A stretch of 64,000 nucleotides of DNA from M3007 sp037445225 (GCA_037445225.1 JBBIKW010000017.1:16015-80014); one strand, 5' to 3'. Counted from the stretch's first letter, positions 1-9,600 are shown. Notes: a model not told the origin generated them from the sequence alone. Numbers and translations are program-made.

Positions 1-1
1 A

Positions 2-1708
2 GGGGAAGAAGCGGAGGAAATCCGCTTTGCCCAGGGCGAGGCAGCGGAATTTCTCAAAGAAGCCAACGAAGAACTGGAAGATTTTCTGCCCATCACCAGC
101 GATCATTACCTCTATCTTTCCGGCACGCCCTTCCGCGCCATCGCCTCAGGCGAGTTTATCGAAGAACAGATTTTCAACTGGACCTATTCCGACGAACAGC
201 AAGCCAAAGAATCCTGGCAAGGCGCGGACAACCCCTATGCCATGCTGCCGCGCATGGTGCTGCTGACCTACCAACTGCCGGATGAAATCCGCGAAATCGC
301 CCTGCAAGGCGAATTTGACGAGTTCGACCTGAACACCTTTTTTTCCGCCACCGGCGAGGGTCCCTCTGCCCGCTTCCGATACGCGGACGAAGTGCAGAAA
401 TGGCTCGATTTAATCCGCGGCGCCTTTCTGCCCACTACCGTGGATAACCTGAAACTCGGCAAAGAACGCCGGCCACCCCTGCCGTTTTCGGATCGGCGGC
501 TCTTGAATGTCCTTTCGCACACGCTGTGGTTTTTGCCCAGCGTTGCGGCCTGTCATGCGATGGCCAACCTTCTGGCCGAGCGGCAAAACCGCTTTTACCA
601 TGATTACAAGGTGATTATAGCCGCAGGCAAAGAAGCTGGAATTGGGGTCGCTGCCCTTGAACCGGTCTTACGAGCGATGGGCGACCCGCTGAAGACCAAG
701 ACCATTACGCTCACCTGCGGAAAACTCACCACCGGCGTCACCGTCCGGCCCTGGACGGGCATCTTCATGCTGCGTAACTGCTCCAGCCCCGAAACCTACT
801 TTCAGGCGGCTTTCCGCGTGCAATCTCCGTGGACGGTCAAAAATCCCGATGGGCAAAACCCCAACCTTGAAGAAATCATCAAACACGAGTGCTACGTCTT
901 CGACTTTGCCCCCGACCGCGCCCTGCGGCAGATTGCCGAGTACGCCAGCCGCCTGAACGTGGACGAAACCACCAGCCCGGAGGCGAAAGTCGCCGAGTTC
1001 ATCCGCTTCCTGCCCGTGCTGGCTTACGATGGCAGTTCCATGAAACAGATTGATGCCGCCGGCGTTCTGGATATGGCGATGAGCGGCACGACCGCTACCC
1101 TGCTCGCCCGCCGTTGGGAAAGCGCCCTGCTGGTCAATGTGGACAACGATACCCTGGCGCGCCTGATGGCAAACGAGAAAGCCATGGCCGCCTTAATGAG
1201 CATCGAAGGCTTCCGCAATTTGAATCAGGATATCGAGACCATCATCAACCGTTCCGAGGCGGTCAAAAAAGTTAGGCGCGAAGCCAACGACCGGCAACTG
1301 ACCAGAGAAGAGAAGCAGGAACTGAGCGAAGCCGAAAAAGAATACAAGAGCAAACGCAAGATGATTCAGGAAAAACTCATCAAGTTTGCCACTCGCATTC
1401 CCATCTTCATGTATCTCACCGACTACCGCGAACATACCCTCCGCGATGTCATCACCAAACTCGAGCCGGGGCTTTTCAAGCGCGTAACGGGCCTTAATGT
1501 TGAAGATTTTGAGCTTCTGGTTAGCCTCAATGTCTTCAACAGCGCCCTGATGAATGATGCGGTGTACAAATTCAAGCGCTACGAAGATTCGAGCTTGGTC
1601 TACACAGGCGTCAACAAACACACGGAACAGTATGTTGGGCTATACGACACCGTTTTGAGTCGTCAGGAATACGAGACGATCTTGGTTAATGAGCCGTTAG
1701 AGGGCTAA
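2..1708 (+). CDS. Restriction-type SF2 helicase, C-terminal part (runs in from left edge)
   Basis: The reading frame is open from the first bases of the window to TAA at 1706-1708 (about 568 residues), so the gene begins outside. Visible helicase landmarks are an SGTPFR motif (motif III-like, about residue 38 of the fragment) and, about 230-270 residues in, a LTCGKLTTGVTV segment followed by FQAAFRVQSPW, which matches the motif V/VI region of superfamily 2 restriction translocases. The C-terminal third has a charged coiled-coil stretch and then a conserved-looking tail. The family resembles large helicase-nuclease proteins of restriction systems, some with a GIY-YIG domain at the other end. 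The nuclease part, if any, lies off the window. Its neighbours are wrecked restriction-modification genes, which fits a defence locus. I am confident of the helicase class, less of the exact system. Confidence 0.7.
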   Translation, partial: GEEAEEIRFAQGEAAEFLKEANEELEDFLPITSDHYLYLSGTPFRAIASGEFIEEQIFNWTYSDEQQAKESWQGADNPYAMLPRMVLLTYQLPDEIREIALQGEFDEFDLNTFFSATGEGPSARFRYADEVQKWLDLIRGAFLPTTVDNLKLGKERRPPLPFSDRRLLNVLSHTLWFLPSVAACHAMANLLAERQNRFYHDYKVIIAAGKEAGIGVAALEPVLRAMGDPLKTKTITLTCGKLTTGVTVRPWTGIFMLRNCSSPETYFQAAFRVQSPWTVKNPDGQNPNLEEIIKHECYVFDFAPDRALRQIAEYASRLNVDETTSPEAKVAEFIRFLPVLAYDGSSMKQIDAAGVLDMAMSGTTATLLARRWESALLVNVDNDTLARLMANEKAMAALMSIEGFRNLNQDIETIINRSEAVKKVRREANDRQLTREEKQELSEAEKEYKSKRKMIQEKLIKFATRIPIFMYLTDYREHTLRDVITKLEPGLFKRVTGLNVEDFELLVSLNVFNSALMNDAVYKFKRYEDSSLVYTGVNKHTEQYVGLYDTVLSRQEYETILVNEPLEG

Positions 1709-1749
1709 AGCTGCGCAGCTCTTTAGGAAAGGTTATAGCCTAGGAACTC

Positions 1750-1788
1750 TCACAGCCAATTGATGAACCAGCCGACAGTAGTGCGCAC
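1750..1788 (-). pseudogene. Scrap resembling the 3' end of an aldehyde dehydrogenase gene
   Basis: Read on the minus strand, this encodes VRTTVGWFINWL and then TGA. The intact aldehyde dehydrogenase 0.9 kb away ends LRTAVGWLIRWL and stop in the same orientation. The DNA matches at about 27 of 34 positions, with several differences at third codon positions, so this looks like a diverged homologue rather than a recent duplicate. Similarity does not extend further upstream. It may mark one boundary of a replaced or inserted segment. Confidence 0.45.
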
Positions 1789-2153
1789 ATACTCTATTGC
1801 TCCTGTACGAGTTCTTGCGTCTTCCCATGCGCCGCAGCTCGATGCCGCCCTACACTTGCTCCGCTTACCAAGCGTCGCTCGAAAGTCAGACGCCTGTGAA
1901 TAGGCTAACGTTGAAAGACATAGCACAACCTATTAAAATGCGTTCCTCATCGGATGGATTTTGACAGGTCGCGTGTAACCCACAGGATTACCCCCCACAA
2001 ACCCAGCAACGGCGCGATTAGGCAACATACGGCCGCTGCTTCGCTCCTTAGCGGCAGCACAAAGTCGCCCGCATCTAAAAATCTCATAGGAATAGCCGCC
2101 TGCAGCGGATATTTAAGGAGAGAAAAACGGTTGGCCATCCCGACAAAAAAAAG

Positions 2154-2175
2154 ATACACCTCACGAGAGGTGTAT
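2154..2175. repeat. Perfect 9-bp inverted repeat (hairpin)
   Basis: ATACACCTC and GAGGTGTAT flank a 4-base loop (ACGA). There is no T-run directly after either arm, so it is not a clear intrinsic terminator. It could be the end of a lost mobile element or a regulatory dyad. It lies in gene-free, decayed DNA. Confidence 0.5.
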
Positions 2176-2277
2176 ACAACTGCGCGCAAAAAATGTCGAT
2201 GAAGTACAACACTCGGGAAGATAGCTTGCTATCGGCTGAGGCAGTGATGGAGAGTTCGGAGTACTCTCCCAACCGGT

Positions 2278-2602
2278 GTGTCTTTTGAAACGACGACATC
2301 GGCGTCTGGCTGTATCAGGCCGACTGTATCGAGTTCATAGACAAGCTCATAGCGGCATATCCGTTGGGCGTCTTCGACACGATATTTGCCGATCCTCTTT
2401 CGACCCCTTCTCGAGTAGTTCCACTACGGGCGTCGCTGCCGTAAATATCCATCGGAAGTTTGTGGGAACGGAGCTGGAGCCGGAATTTATCTGCTTGTCC
2501 GTTGACCGGTTGAAGTATGCGATACGCCTCGGGGAGTCATCTCTTCATTTTAAACGAGAAGGACAACGGGAATGGAAAGGGCGGAAGCTATTCAGCGGCT
2601 GA
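2278..2602 (+). pseudogene. Beta-class DNA methyltransferase remnant (frameshifted, middle deleted)
   Basis: The start region reads V-S-F-E from GTG at 2278, then needs a one-base shift near 2290 to continue as DDIGVWLYQADCIEF and FDTIFADP, the N-terminal and DPP(Y) catalytic region of N6-adenine/N4-cytosine methyltransferases. Directly after it, in another frame, come DPFSSSSTTGVAAV and HRKFVGTELEPEF, matching the C-terminal AdoMet-binding DPFxGSGTTG block and the following conserved strand. The central target-recognition part, normally well over 100 residues, is missing, and two glycines/cysteines of the AdoMet motif are serines. This order (catalytic motif first, AdoMet motif last) is that of beta-class enzymes. 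The gene is dead: at least two frameshifts plus a large deletion that seems to have joined the two Asp-Pro coding sites. Confidence 0.75.
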
Positions 2603-2705
2603 AGGAGTTGGCGGGCAAAGATTTGGTGGCTATGGCAAAGCAGTTGAAGGATGGCGCAAAACAGAGGTTGGGCGGGACCTACGTTTGCCTCTGTTGCCCA
2701 ACTTG
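2572..2705 (+). pseudogene. N-terminal stub of a type II restriction endonuclease (MutH/Sau3AI- or MvaI/BcnI-like)
   Basis: An ATG overlaps the end of the methyltransferase remnant and reads MERAEAIQRLKELAGKDLV, continuing into KDGAK. After a one-base shift the next codons read NRGWAG. The pattern L-x-G-x-D/T-L-x-x-x-A followed by K/N-x-GW-x-G is typical of the first 50 residues of MutH/Sau3AI and related MvaI/BcnI-type endonucleases. No more of the enzyme exists: the sequence runs into the 3' end of the convergent aldehyde dehydrogenase gene. Its overlap with a methyltransferase is the usual arrangement of a type II pair. The family assignment rests on a short motif recalled from memory. Confidence 0.55.
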
Positions 2706-4148
2706 CTACAGCCAGCGGATGAGCCAGCCGACGGCGGTGCGCAGCAGGGCAGATCGGTAGGGCGGCAGGAAGAGGCTGGTGGTGGGCCAGGGGCTGTGTT
2801 GGCGGGCGATGGCGCGGGTGTGGCTGAACTCGAGGAAGCCCCACTCGCCGTGGTATCGACCGATGCCGCTGTGGTTTTGGCCGCCGAAGGGCAGTTCGGG
2901 ATTGAAGAACTGCAGGCCGCACTCGTTGATGCAGGCACCACCGCTGCGCGTGTGTTGGAGCACGTGTTCCCAATGTGCGCGCTGTCGGCTAAAGACGTAT
3001 AGGGCTAGCGGCTTAGGGCGTTGGGCGATGTAGTCGGTGGCTTCCGATAGGGTTTGGTAAGGGCGCAGCGGCAGCAGGGGGCCAAAGATTTCGGCGTTCC
3101 AAAGGGCGGCGTCATCGGGCACGTGGGTGAGGACGGTGGGCTCTATGTAGCGCTCTTGGGCGTCGGTGCGTCCGCCAAAGGTTACGCGGGCGCCGCGCTG
3201 GAGGGCGTCTTGGAGGAGTCCTTCGACGAAGGCGAAATGGCGGTCGTGGACGAGGCGCGCGTAGTCGGGCGACTGCTGTCGGGCCTCCGGGGTGGCGCCG
3301 TAGTAGCGCTGCAGGTAGTGGGCCAGGCGCTCGGCCAAGGCGTCGTGTACGGAGGCGTGCACCAGCACGTAGTCGGGGCTGATGCAGATTTGGCCGGCGT
3401 TCATGCTCTTGAGCCAGGCGATGCGCGAGGCTGCGCGATCTAAGTCGGCCGTTTCGTCTACGACGGCGGGGCTTTTGCCGCCCAGTTCCAGCGTGACGGA
3501 GGAGAGGTGGCGCGCGGCGGCAGCCATGACGTGCTGGCCGATGGCCGGGCTGCCGGTAAAGAAGATGTGGTCGAAAGGCAGCTCCAATAGGGCCTTGGCG
3601 ACATCGGCATCGCCGGTCACAACAGCGGCTTCTTCTTCAGGGAAGCACTCGCTCACGATGGTTTGGATGAGGCGGGCGCTATGGGGCGCGTGCTCGGAGG
3701 GCTTGACAATGGCGCAGTTGCCCGCCGCCACGGCCGACACCAACGGAATGAGGCAAAGGTTAAACGGAAAGTTCCAGGGCGCCAAGATGAGACACACGCC
3801 CTTGGGCTCGCATTGGATCCACGCGGAAGACCCTATCAGCGGCAGGCGCACGCCGACAGGACGGGGCGCCATCCAGTGAGCGAGGTGGCGCACGGCATAG
3901 CGGATCTCGCTGGTAACTGCAGCGATCTCGGTGACGTCGGCCTCGATAGCCGGTTTGCGAAGGTCGGCCCAGGTAGCTTCCTGGATGGCCTTCCGATGGC
4001 GAATGAGGGCGGCGTGTAGGCGGCGCAGCTTCTCTTTGCGCTGCCGCGGCGACGTGTGCGCCACAGCGTATTGGTGCTTGCGCTGCCGATGGAAGAGGTC
4101 GGCCCACGTGCGGTGTTGAAGGTCGGTGCGAGGAACAGTGGCATCCAT
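2706..4148 (-). CDS. Aldehyde dehydrogenase (ALDH3-like)
   Basis: NAD(P)-dependent oxidation of an aldehyde to the carboxylic acid. From the ATG at 4148 the protein has 480 residues, normal for the short ALDH3 group. The general-base Glu lies in LELGGKSP (E221) and the catalytic Cys in NAGQICISPDY (C255). The NAD-binding segment APWNFPF and the C-terminal LPFGGQNHSGIG block are present. The C-terminus ends in a basic and hydrophobic helix (LRTAVGWLIRWL), as in membrane-associated ALDH3 enzymes. An alternative in-frame ATG at 4172 lies 2 bases after a CAGTTTTG sequence, a near match to the -7 element, so the start is uncertain. The gene is transcribed towards the decayed restriction locus. Confidence 0.92.
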   Translation of the reverse strand: MDATVPRTDLQHRTWADLFHRQRKHQYAVAHTSPRQRKEKLRRLHAALIRHRKAIQEATWADLRKPAIEADVTEIAAVTSEIRYAVRHLAHWMAPRPVGVRLPLIGSSAWIQCEPKGVCLILAPWNFPFNLCLIPLVSAVAAGNCAIVKPSEHAPHSARLIQTIVSECFPEEEAAVVTGDADVAKALLELPFDHIFFTGSPAIGQHVMAAAARHLSSVTLELGGKSPAVVDETADLDRAASRIAWLKSMNAGQICISPDYVLVHASVHDALAERLAHYLQRYYGATPEARQQSPDYARLVHDRHFAFVEGLLQDALQRGARVTFGGRTDAQERYIEPTVLTHVPDDAALWNAEIFGPLLPLRPYQTLSEATDYIAQRPKPLALYVFSRQRAHWEHVLQHTRSGGACINECGLQFFNPELPFGGQNHSGIGRYHGEWGFLEFSHTRAIARQHSPWPTTSLFLPPYRSALLRTAVGWLIRWL

Positions 4149-4420
4149 ATTTTTCTCAGCTTGGCTACGCATAGCAAAACTGCAAACTTTCTCTACACCA
4201 AAGCGCACAACAACACTTGTTTTTTTGTTTGCTTCGCAAAGATTTTTTACTCGTGCCGCGAAGCTGCATCGACGAATAAAAAATACGAAAAGAAGCTTTG
4301 CGCTCTTTCTTTGAGGCTGTAATATTGCTGCAAAAAGAAATTAAAAGAAATGAAAACAGATTATACTCAAAATATACGATGGGATTAGTGATCTGTATTA
4401 ACTACTAAATCGCTTTGCTT

Positions 4421-4756
4421 ATGAACATCAACGTGAGAGCAGTGCACTGCCAAGCCGACGAGCGGCTGTTTAATTTCGTACGCACAAAGGTTAAGCGACT
4501 GAGCAAGATATATCACCGCATCGAGGGTATCGATGTGCGACTTATGGAAGAGAATGGAGCGATCAGGGCGAACAAGGTGGCTGAGGTACAGATGCACGTG
4601 CCGGGCGGCTGGCTGATCGACCGCAAGACTAGCGCTACGTTTGAGTCGGCGATAAACGCTTCCGTAGAGACGCTGCGCCGCCGCTTGGCGCGCTACAAAG
4701 AGAAACGGTTTGGCTACGAGCCGGAGAGGATCACCGATTTCAATCCACACGAATAG
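4421..4756 (+). CDS. hpf: Ribosome hibernation-promoting factor / sigma-54 modulation protein
   Basis: A 111-residue protein of the HPF/RaiA family (short form), which binds 30S subunits and inactivates ribosomes in stationary phase. The typical start MNINVRAVH, the DVRLMEENG strand and the basic helix ETLRRRLARYKEKR are present. A TTG six bases upstream is in frame, but the ATG at 4421 fits the family N-terminus. It is followed only 8 bases later by the stop of convergent dnaX. Upstream lies about 270 bases without another gene. Confidence 0.9.
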   Translation: MNINVRAVHCQADERLFNFVRTKVKRLSKIYHRIEGIDVRLMEENGAIRANKVAEVQMHVPGGWLIDRKTSATFESAINASVETLRRRLARYKEKRFGYEPERITDFNPHE

Positions 4757-4764
4757 GTACCAGC

Positions 4765-6534
4765 TCAATCGCCCACTATTTTTAAGTCGAAGCGCTTGAG
4801 CAAATCGACGACGGCGGGGTTAGCCTGCGTCATCTGTTCGAGTTTCTCCTTGTCCGAAAGGATGCGAAGCATCTTAGGCGGAGCGGTAGGCTTGGCCTCG
4901 CTCACCGCTATGCGCAGGTGGAGGGTGGGGGTATGGAGCTTTTTGCGCAAGGTGCCGAGTAGGCGCTCTGTGTCTTCGTGAAGGAGGTTTCGGTGCACCG
5001 ATAGCGCTACGGTGGCGACGAGGGTTTCGCCCTCTAAGGTAAGGGTAGCTGAGGCCATGGCTTGGCGCAGCGAGGGCGACGCGGTACTTCCGCACAGTGC
5101 TTGCCATTCGGCTAAAGCGTTTTCTAACGAGAGGCGGCTCTCTAAGGTGGCGCTTTGGCTGCGTTCTTCGGCTACGGCGACGTCGAAGTCCTCTAAGCGG
5201 AGCGGGATATCCTCTACCCGTTTTTGCCCTAAACGGATCTCTGTGCGCAGCGTTCGCATGGCCGCTGCGTCGAGTTCGGTAGCTGTAGACGGAGGAACTT
5301 CCCTTTTTGGCGTGTCGCTTGGCGGCTTTTCAGCGGGCGCAGAGGGCGGTACGGCTGCCGGAGGGGCGGGCGCAGCGTGGGCGTGCCCGTTGACCTCAGG
5401 TGTTTTTTTTTCGGCGACGACCGCCTTAGCGGGCACAGCGCGCTGGATATAGCACATCTTGAGGAGCGCGATTTCGACGTGCAGGCGTTTGTGGCGCGCC
5501 ATCTTAAGTTGGACGTCGCACTCGTTGGCTATGCTCAGGGCAGTGAGGAGGAACGACAGCGGCGCTAAGCGCGCTTGCTGCAGGTAGCGCTCCCGCAGGC
5601 TTCCGCTGGCTTCCAAGAGGGCCAAGGTGTCGGGATCGCGGCCGACCAACAGCTGGCGCAGGTGGTCGGCCAAACCGACGATGAACGTCTCGGGCTCGAA
5701 ACCTTTGCGCAGGACGTCGTCGAAAAGCAGCAGCACCGACGCGGAGTCTTCGGCTAAGAGCGCCTCGGTCACTTGGAAGTAGTAGTCATAGTCCAGGATG
5801 TTGAGGTGCTCCAGAACCAGCGAGTAGCTAATGGGCTTGCCGGCAGCGGCGCTGCTCATGCGGTCGAAGATGGAGAGCGCGTCGCGCAGGGCTCCATCGG
5901 CCTTCTGAGCGATGATGTGCAGGGCTTCGGGTTCCGCCTCGATGTTTTCTAGGCGCGCTATCTTGGCCAAATGCGCCGCAATGTCGGCCACTTCGATGCG
6001 GCGAAAGTCGAATACTTGGCAGCGCGACAAGATGGTGGGCAGGATCTTGTGCTTTTCCGTAGTGGCCAAGATGAAGACGGCATAGGGCGGGGGCTCTTCG
6101 AGTGTTTTCAAGAAGGCGTTGAATGCCCCTTGGGAGAGCATGTGTACCTCGTCGATGATGTAGACCTTATAGCGGCCGCGTTGGGGCGGTATGCGCACCT
6201 GTTCGACGAGGGCGCGGATATGGTCTACGCCGTTGTTGGAGGCGGCATCGAGCTCGAAGATGTTCCAGGAAGCGTCGTCTTGGAAAGCTAAGCACGAGCG
6301 GCACGCCTGACACGCTTCGAAGTCGGGCGTGCGGTTTTCGCAGTTGAGCACGCGGGCCAAGATGCGCGCGCAGGTGGTCTTGCCCACGCCCCGCGGGCCG
6401 CAGAAGAGAAAGGCATGGGCTACGTGGTCGGAAGCCAGCGCGTTTTTCAGCGTCTGGGCCACGTGTTGCTGCCCTACGACATCGTCGAAGCGCAGGGGTC
6501 GGTATTTGCGGGCGGAGACGACGAAGGTGCTCAT
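4765..6534 (-). CDS. dnaX: DNA polymerase III subunits gamma/tau
   Basis: Clamp-loader ATPase of the replicative polymerase. From MSTFVVSARKYRP (589 residues) it shows Walker A GPRGVGKT (residues 46-53), the four-Cys zinc site between about residues 66 and 83, Walker B IIDEVHML and the sensor segment ILATTEKHKI. A Pro/Ala-rich linker near residues 385-420 leads to a tau-like C-terminal region. An ATG three codons further upstream exists. However, the -7 element TACTTTTG at 6541-6548 ends 6 bases before the 6534 ATG, which supports 6534 and predicts a leader of only a few bases. The gene is divergent from the nuclease-helicase gene and convergent with hpf. Confidence 0.96.
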   Translation of the reverse strand: MSTFVVSARKYRPLRFDDVVGQQHVAQTLKNALASDHVAHAFLFCGPRGVGKTTCARILARVLNCENRTPDFEACQACRSCLAFQDDASWNIFELDAASNNGVDHIRALVEQVRIPPQRGRYKVYIIDEVHMLSQGAFNAFLKTLEEPPPYAVFILATTEKHKILPTILSRCQVFDFRRIEVADIAAHLAKIARLENIEAEPEALHIIAQKADGALRDALSIFDRMSSAAAGKPISYSLVLEHLNILDYDYYFQVTEALLAEDSASVLLLFDDVLRKGFEPETFIVGLADHLRQLLVGRDPDTLALLEASGSLRERYLQQARLAPLSFLLTALSIANECDVQLKMARHKRLHVEIALLKMCYIQRAVPAKAVVAEKKTPEVNGHAHAAPAPPAAVPPSAPAEKPPSDTPKREVPPSTATELDAAAMRTLRTEIRLGQKRVEDIPLRLEDFDVAVAEERSQSATLESRLSLENALAEWQALCGSTASPSLRQAMASATLTLEGETLVATVALSVHRNLLHEDTERLLGTLRKKLHTPTLHLRIAVSEAKPTAPPKMLRILSDKEKLEQMTQANPAVVDLLKRFDLKIVGD

Positions 6535-6540
6535 GTGGGG

Positions 6541-6548
6541 CAAAAGTA
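6541..6548 (-). promoter_or_regulatory. -7 promoter element of dnaX
   Basis: TACTTTTG on the minus strand exactly fits the Bacteroidota consensus TAnnTTTG. Transcription would begin 4-5 bases downstream, almost at the dnaX ATG (6534), so the mRNA should be nearly leaderless. Confidence 0.65.
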
Positions 6549-6676
6549 GGTTTTTTTAAGCGGGCTTTGAAGGGCGCAGGTGTGGGAGCGATACATTTTT
6601 CTCGCATTAACGCATAAACGGTGATGCTCCTTACGATAGGAGTACACGGCCTATCGAGGGTGGGCGGGATGTTTTT

Positions 6677-6684
6677 TACCTTTG
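6677..6684 (+). promoter_or_regulatory. -7 promoter element of the nuclease-helicase gene
   Basis: TACCTTTG ends 4 bases before the ATG at 6689. With the usual 4-5 base spacing the transcript would start at the start codon itself. No clear TTTG -33 box was found at the expected distance. Confidence 0.6.
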
Positions 6685-6688
6685 TTGT

Positions 6689-9600
6689 ATGGGATCGGAG
6701 GTAGCGCGCGCAGCATATGGCGAGATTGTTCGCTTGGCCACCCGCGCCGGGTGGACGCCGCGCGAACGCGTGTTAGCGTTAGCGGACCTGCAGGTGCGGC
6801 TGTTTGAAGAGGAGACGCGGGAGGAAGTGCTGTTTTTCAGCTCGCTCTTCGCGCGCATCAGCTATGTCGGGCACAAGTATCGAATTTCGGAGGAGGCCTT
6901 GCGGGTCATTCACCACTTTCGCCGCTGGGCGGCCTACGTGCGCAACGGACAGTGTACGGCGGGGGCCAAAGAGGTGGCGTTGGGCGTATGGGCGTTGGCC
7001 GAGGCTGTCCGAAGCATGTCGGGCGAACCCATTCCGCCCGCTGTCGCCGCGTGTTTTCCCAACCCGGGCGAATGGCAATTCCATGCACCGCGGGTGGCCG
7101 ACCATCGCGATTGGGTGCGTCTGACGGCAGTAGCCAACTACCCGGAGGCGCACTACTTGGAGGGATACGATGAAGCGCATCCCGACAAACTGGTGCGCGT
7201 GCGCTACCACTTGCCGGAGCGCAACGAACACTTCTCTGCCTCCCTTCAGCTGCTTCAAAAGGTATTCCCTCTGCCGGTAACCATGCACCTGTTGGATGTA
7301 AATATCGACCAAGCAGGAGATTACTGTCCGCGCGGCTTTGTCATTGAGCCCGACTACTTGGTCGATGTGTCGGTGGTTGCCGACCGGTTTCAACCCGAAG
7401 GCGTGCAGGTGCTCGGTTTCTTGGTGAAAAAGTTCCTGTCTTACGAGACCTCTACGGCGGCGTTAGTGGGCAACTTAGCCAACTATTTTCTCGATCGGTT
7501 GCTCCACGAGCCCGAGGCCGACTTCACCCAACTGCTGCGCGAGTCGTTTCGCCTCTTTCCTCTGGTGTACGCACCCATGTCGGATGCCGAGGTGATGGAG
7601 GTGCGACAAAGGGCGCAAAAGCACTACGCCAACCTGCGATATATGGCCAAGGGAGGGCTGCGCGATCAGGGCATCGAGCCGGAGCACTGCGTCTTAGAGC
7701 CCACCTTCTTCAGCGCGCAGTATGGGCTGCAGGGCCGCCTCGACCTCTTTTATCGAAACGGCGACAACGCCGCTATTGTGGAGTTGAAAAGCGGCCAGGT
7801 GTATCGGCCCAACAGTCACGGCATCGCGCGCAGCCATTTTACCCAAACCCTCTTGTACGACCTGTTGGTGGGCTCGGTCTTTGGCGCCGCGTTGCGCCCA
7901 GCCAAATACATCCTCTACTCAGGTGCCGACGACCGCCTGTTGCGTTTTGCGCCCACGGTGGCGGCCGAACAGTGGGAGGCCCTTCAAGTGCGCAACCAGC
8001 TGGTGGCCATCGAGCGCCTGCTGATGGGCATTCGCCCAGGGCAACTCTGCGTACCGCTCTTTGAGCGCCTTCTTCGACAAGCTGCCTCTGAAGGGAGTGG
8101 CAGCTTCGCCGCTCGAGAGATGGCCGAGTTCGCCGGCGTGTACCATTCGCTGAGCGACGTGGAGAAAAAGTACTTCAACGCGTTTGTGGGCTTCATTGCG
8201 CGCGAGCATTGGTTGGCTAAGGTGGGCGCCGAAGAGAGCGACACCGCAGGGGGCAACGCCGCACTGTGGCGGCAGAGCTTAACCGAAAAACAGGAGGCGT
8301 TTGCCATTCTGGCCCAGCTGGAGATTGTCGAAAACCACGCCCATCGGCCGGAGCCTATCATCGTCTTTCGCCGAACGGAGCAGACCCACCCGCTGGCCAA
8401 CTTTCGCGCCGGCGATTTGGCCGTGCTTTATCCGGCCGACAGCGAAGACGACAACGTCCTTCGGCACCAGGTCATCAAGTGCACGATAATCGATATTACG
8501 CCTCAAGTCATTCGGGTGCAGTTGCGCGCGCGGCAATTCAACCTCAAGCCGTTTGAGGCGCATCGGCGCTGGAACTTGGAACCCGACATTTTGGAGAGCG
8601 GCTTTCTTTCGCTCTACCGCAGCCTGTACGAGTGGGCGAAGGCACCGGCAGACGTGCGGGCTCGATGGCTGTGTCCGGAAAAACCGTCGGAGCCCTCGGC
8701 CCAGCCTGCCGCGTCGCTGACTGCCGAGCACATCGCGACGGCGCCGCATTTCTTTTTGGTGTGGGGCCCGCCGGGCACCGGAAAGACCAGTATCGTGCTG
8801 CGCGATGTGGTCGACTGGGTGCTGAAACACACGGCCGACAACCTCGTCTTGTTGGCCTACACCAACCGAGCGGTAGATGAGATGTGCGAAGTGTTGGAGG
8901 AGCTGGGCGAAGACTATATTCGCTTGGGAACGGTCTTTGCCACGGGAGAGCGCTTTCGGCCTCGGCTGCTCAGCCAACGGATGGCCACAGCCCAGTCGCG
9001 CGCCGAGCTGTTGGCCATTCTCCAGCCCGTTCGCCTTTTCGTTGGTACTGTCTCTTCGTTTGCACAGAGTGAAAACCTATTGAAGGTCAAGACCTTTCAG
9101 CGGCTTATCGTAGACGAGGCCTCTCAGATCGTCGAGCCGCAATTGATAGGGCTGCTCACGCGCTTTGAACACGTCGTGCTCATTGGCGACCATTACCAGC
9201 TGCCGGCAGTGGTAGCGCAGGCGCCAATGCATACACGGGTAGCGGATCCCGACTTGCGCGCCTTAGGGCTGACCGACCTGCGCGGTGCCTACTTTGAACG
9301 CTTGTACCGCTATTGCACGCAACACACCCTGCACCGACACTATGGGCAGCTGTGCCGGCAAGGGCGCATGCACGTCGACATCATGGCCTTTCCCAACGAG
9401 CGCTTTTACCGCGGCGGGCTGCGCACCCTGTCGGAAGAGGTGTCGAGCCGACAGCATAGGCCTCTGCCTTCGGCAACGGGCGTCTCCTTGCATCGGCTCT
9501 CCTTCATCCCCGTCGTCTCCAACACCGCCCTGCCGCATCAGCGCATCGCTCCGGAAGAAGCGCACTGCATCGCTCAGCTGGTGCACTACTTCGTGCAAGA

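Larger units (their letters stand above)
1709..2277. other. Gene-poor decayed stretch
   Basis: No convincing intact gene is present in about 570 bases. It contains a 12-base palindrome-like sequence right after the helicase stop (about 1709-1722), the aldehyde dehydrogenase scrap at 1750-1788, a perfect 9-bp hairpin at 2154-2175 and a shorter 7-bp hairpin at 2249-2269. A minus-strand frame at 1947-2189 ends in a hydrophobic stretch but has no family that I recognise. The segment looks like the debris of an accessory region. Confidence 0.5.

Noticed and set aside
1709..1726. Palindromic AGCTGCGCAGCT after the helicase gene as a terminator
   Set aside because: There is no loop and no T-run, so it is at most a small palindrome.
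1947..2189. An 80-codon minus-strand frame with a hydrophobic end
   Set aside because: It lies in decayed sequence, crosses a hairpin and has no match I recognise.
2545..4208. Several long frames on the plus strand opposite the aldehyde dehydrogenase gene (for example 2517-3002 and 3382-3879)
   Set aside because: They are antisense shadows of a well-conserved coding frame and show no family features.
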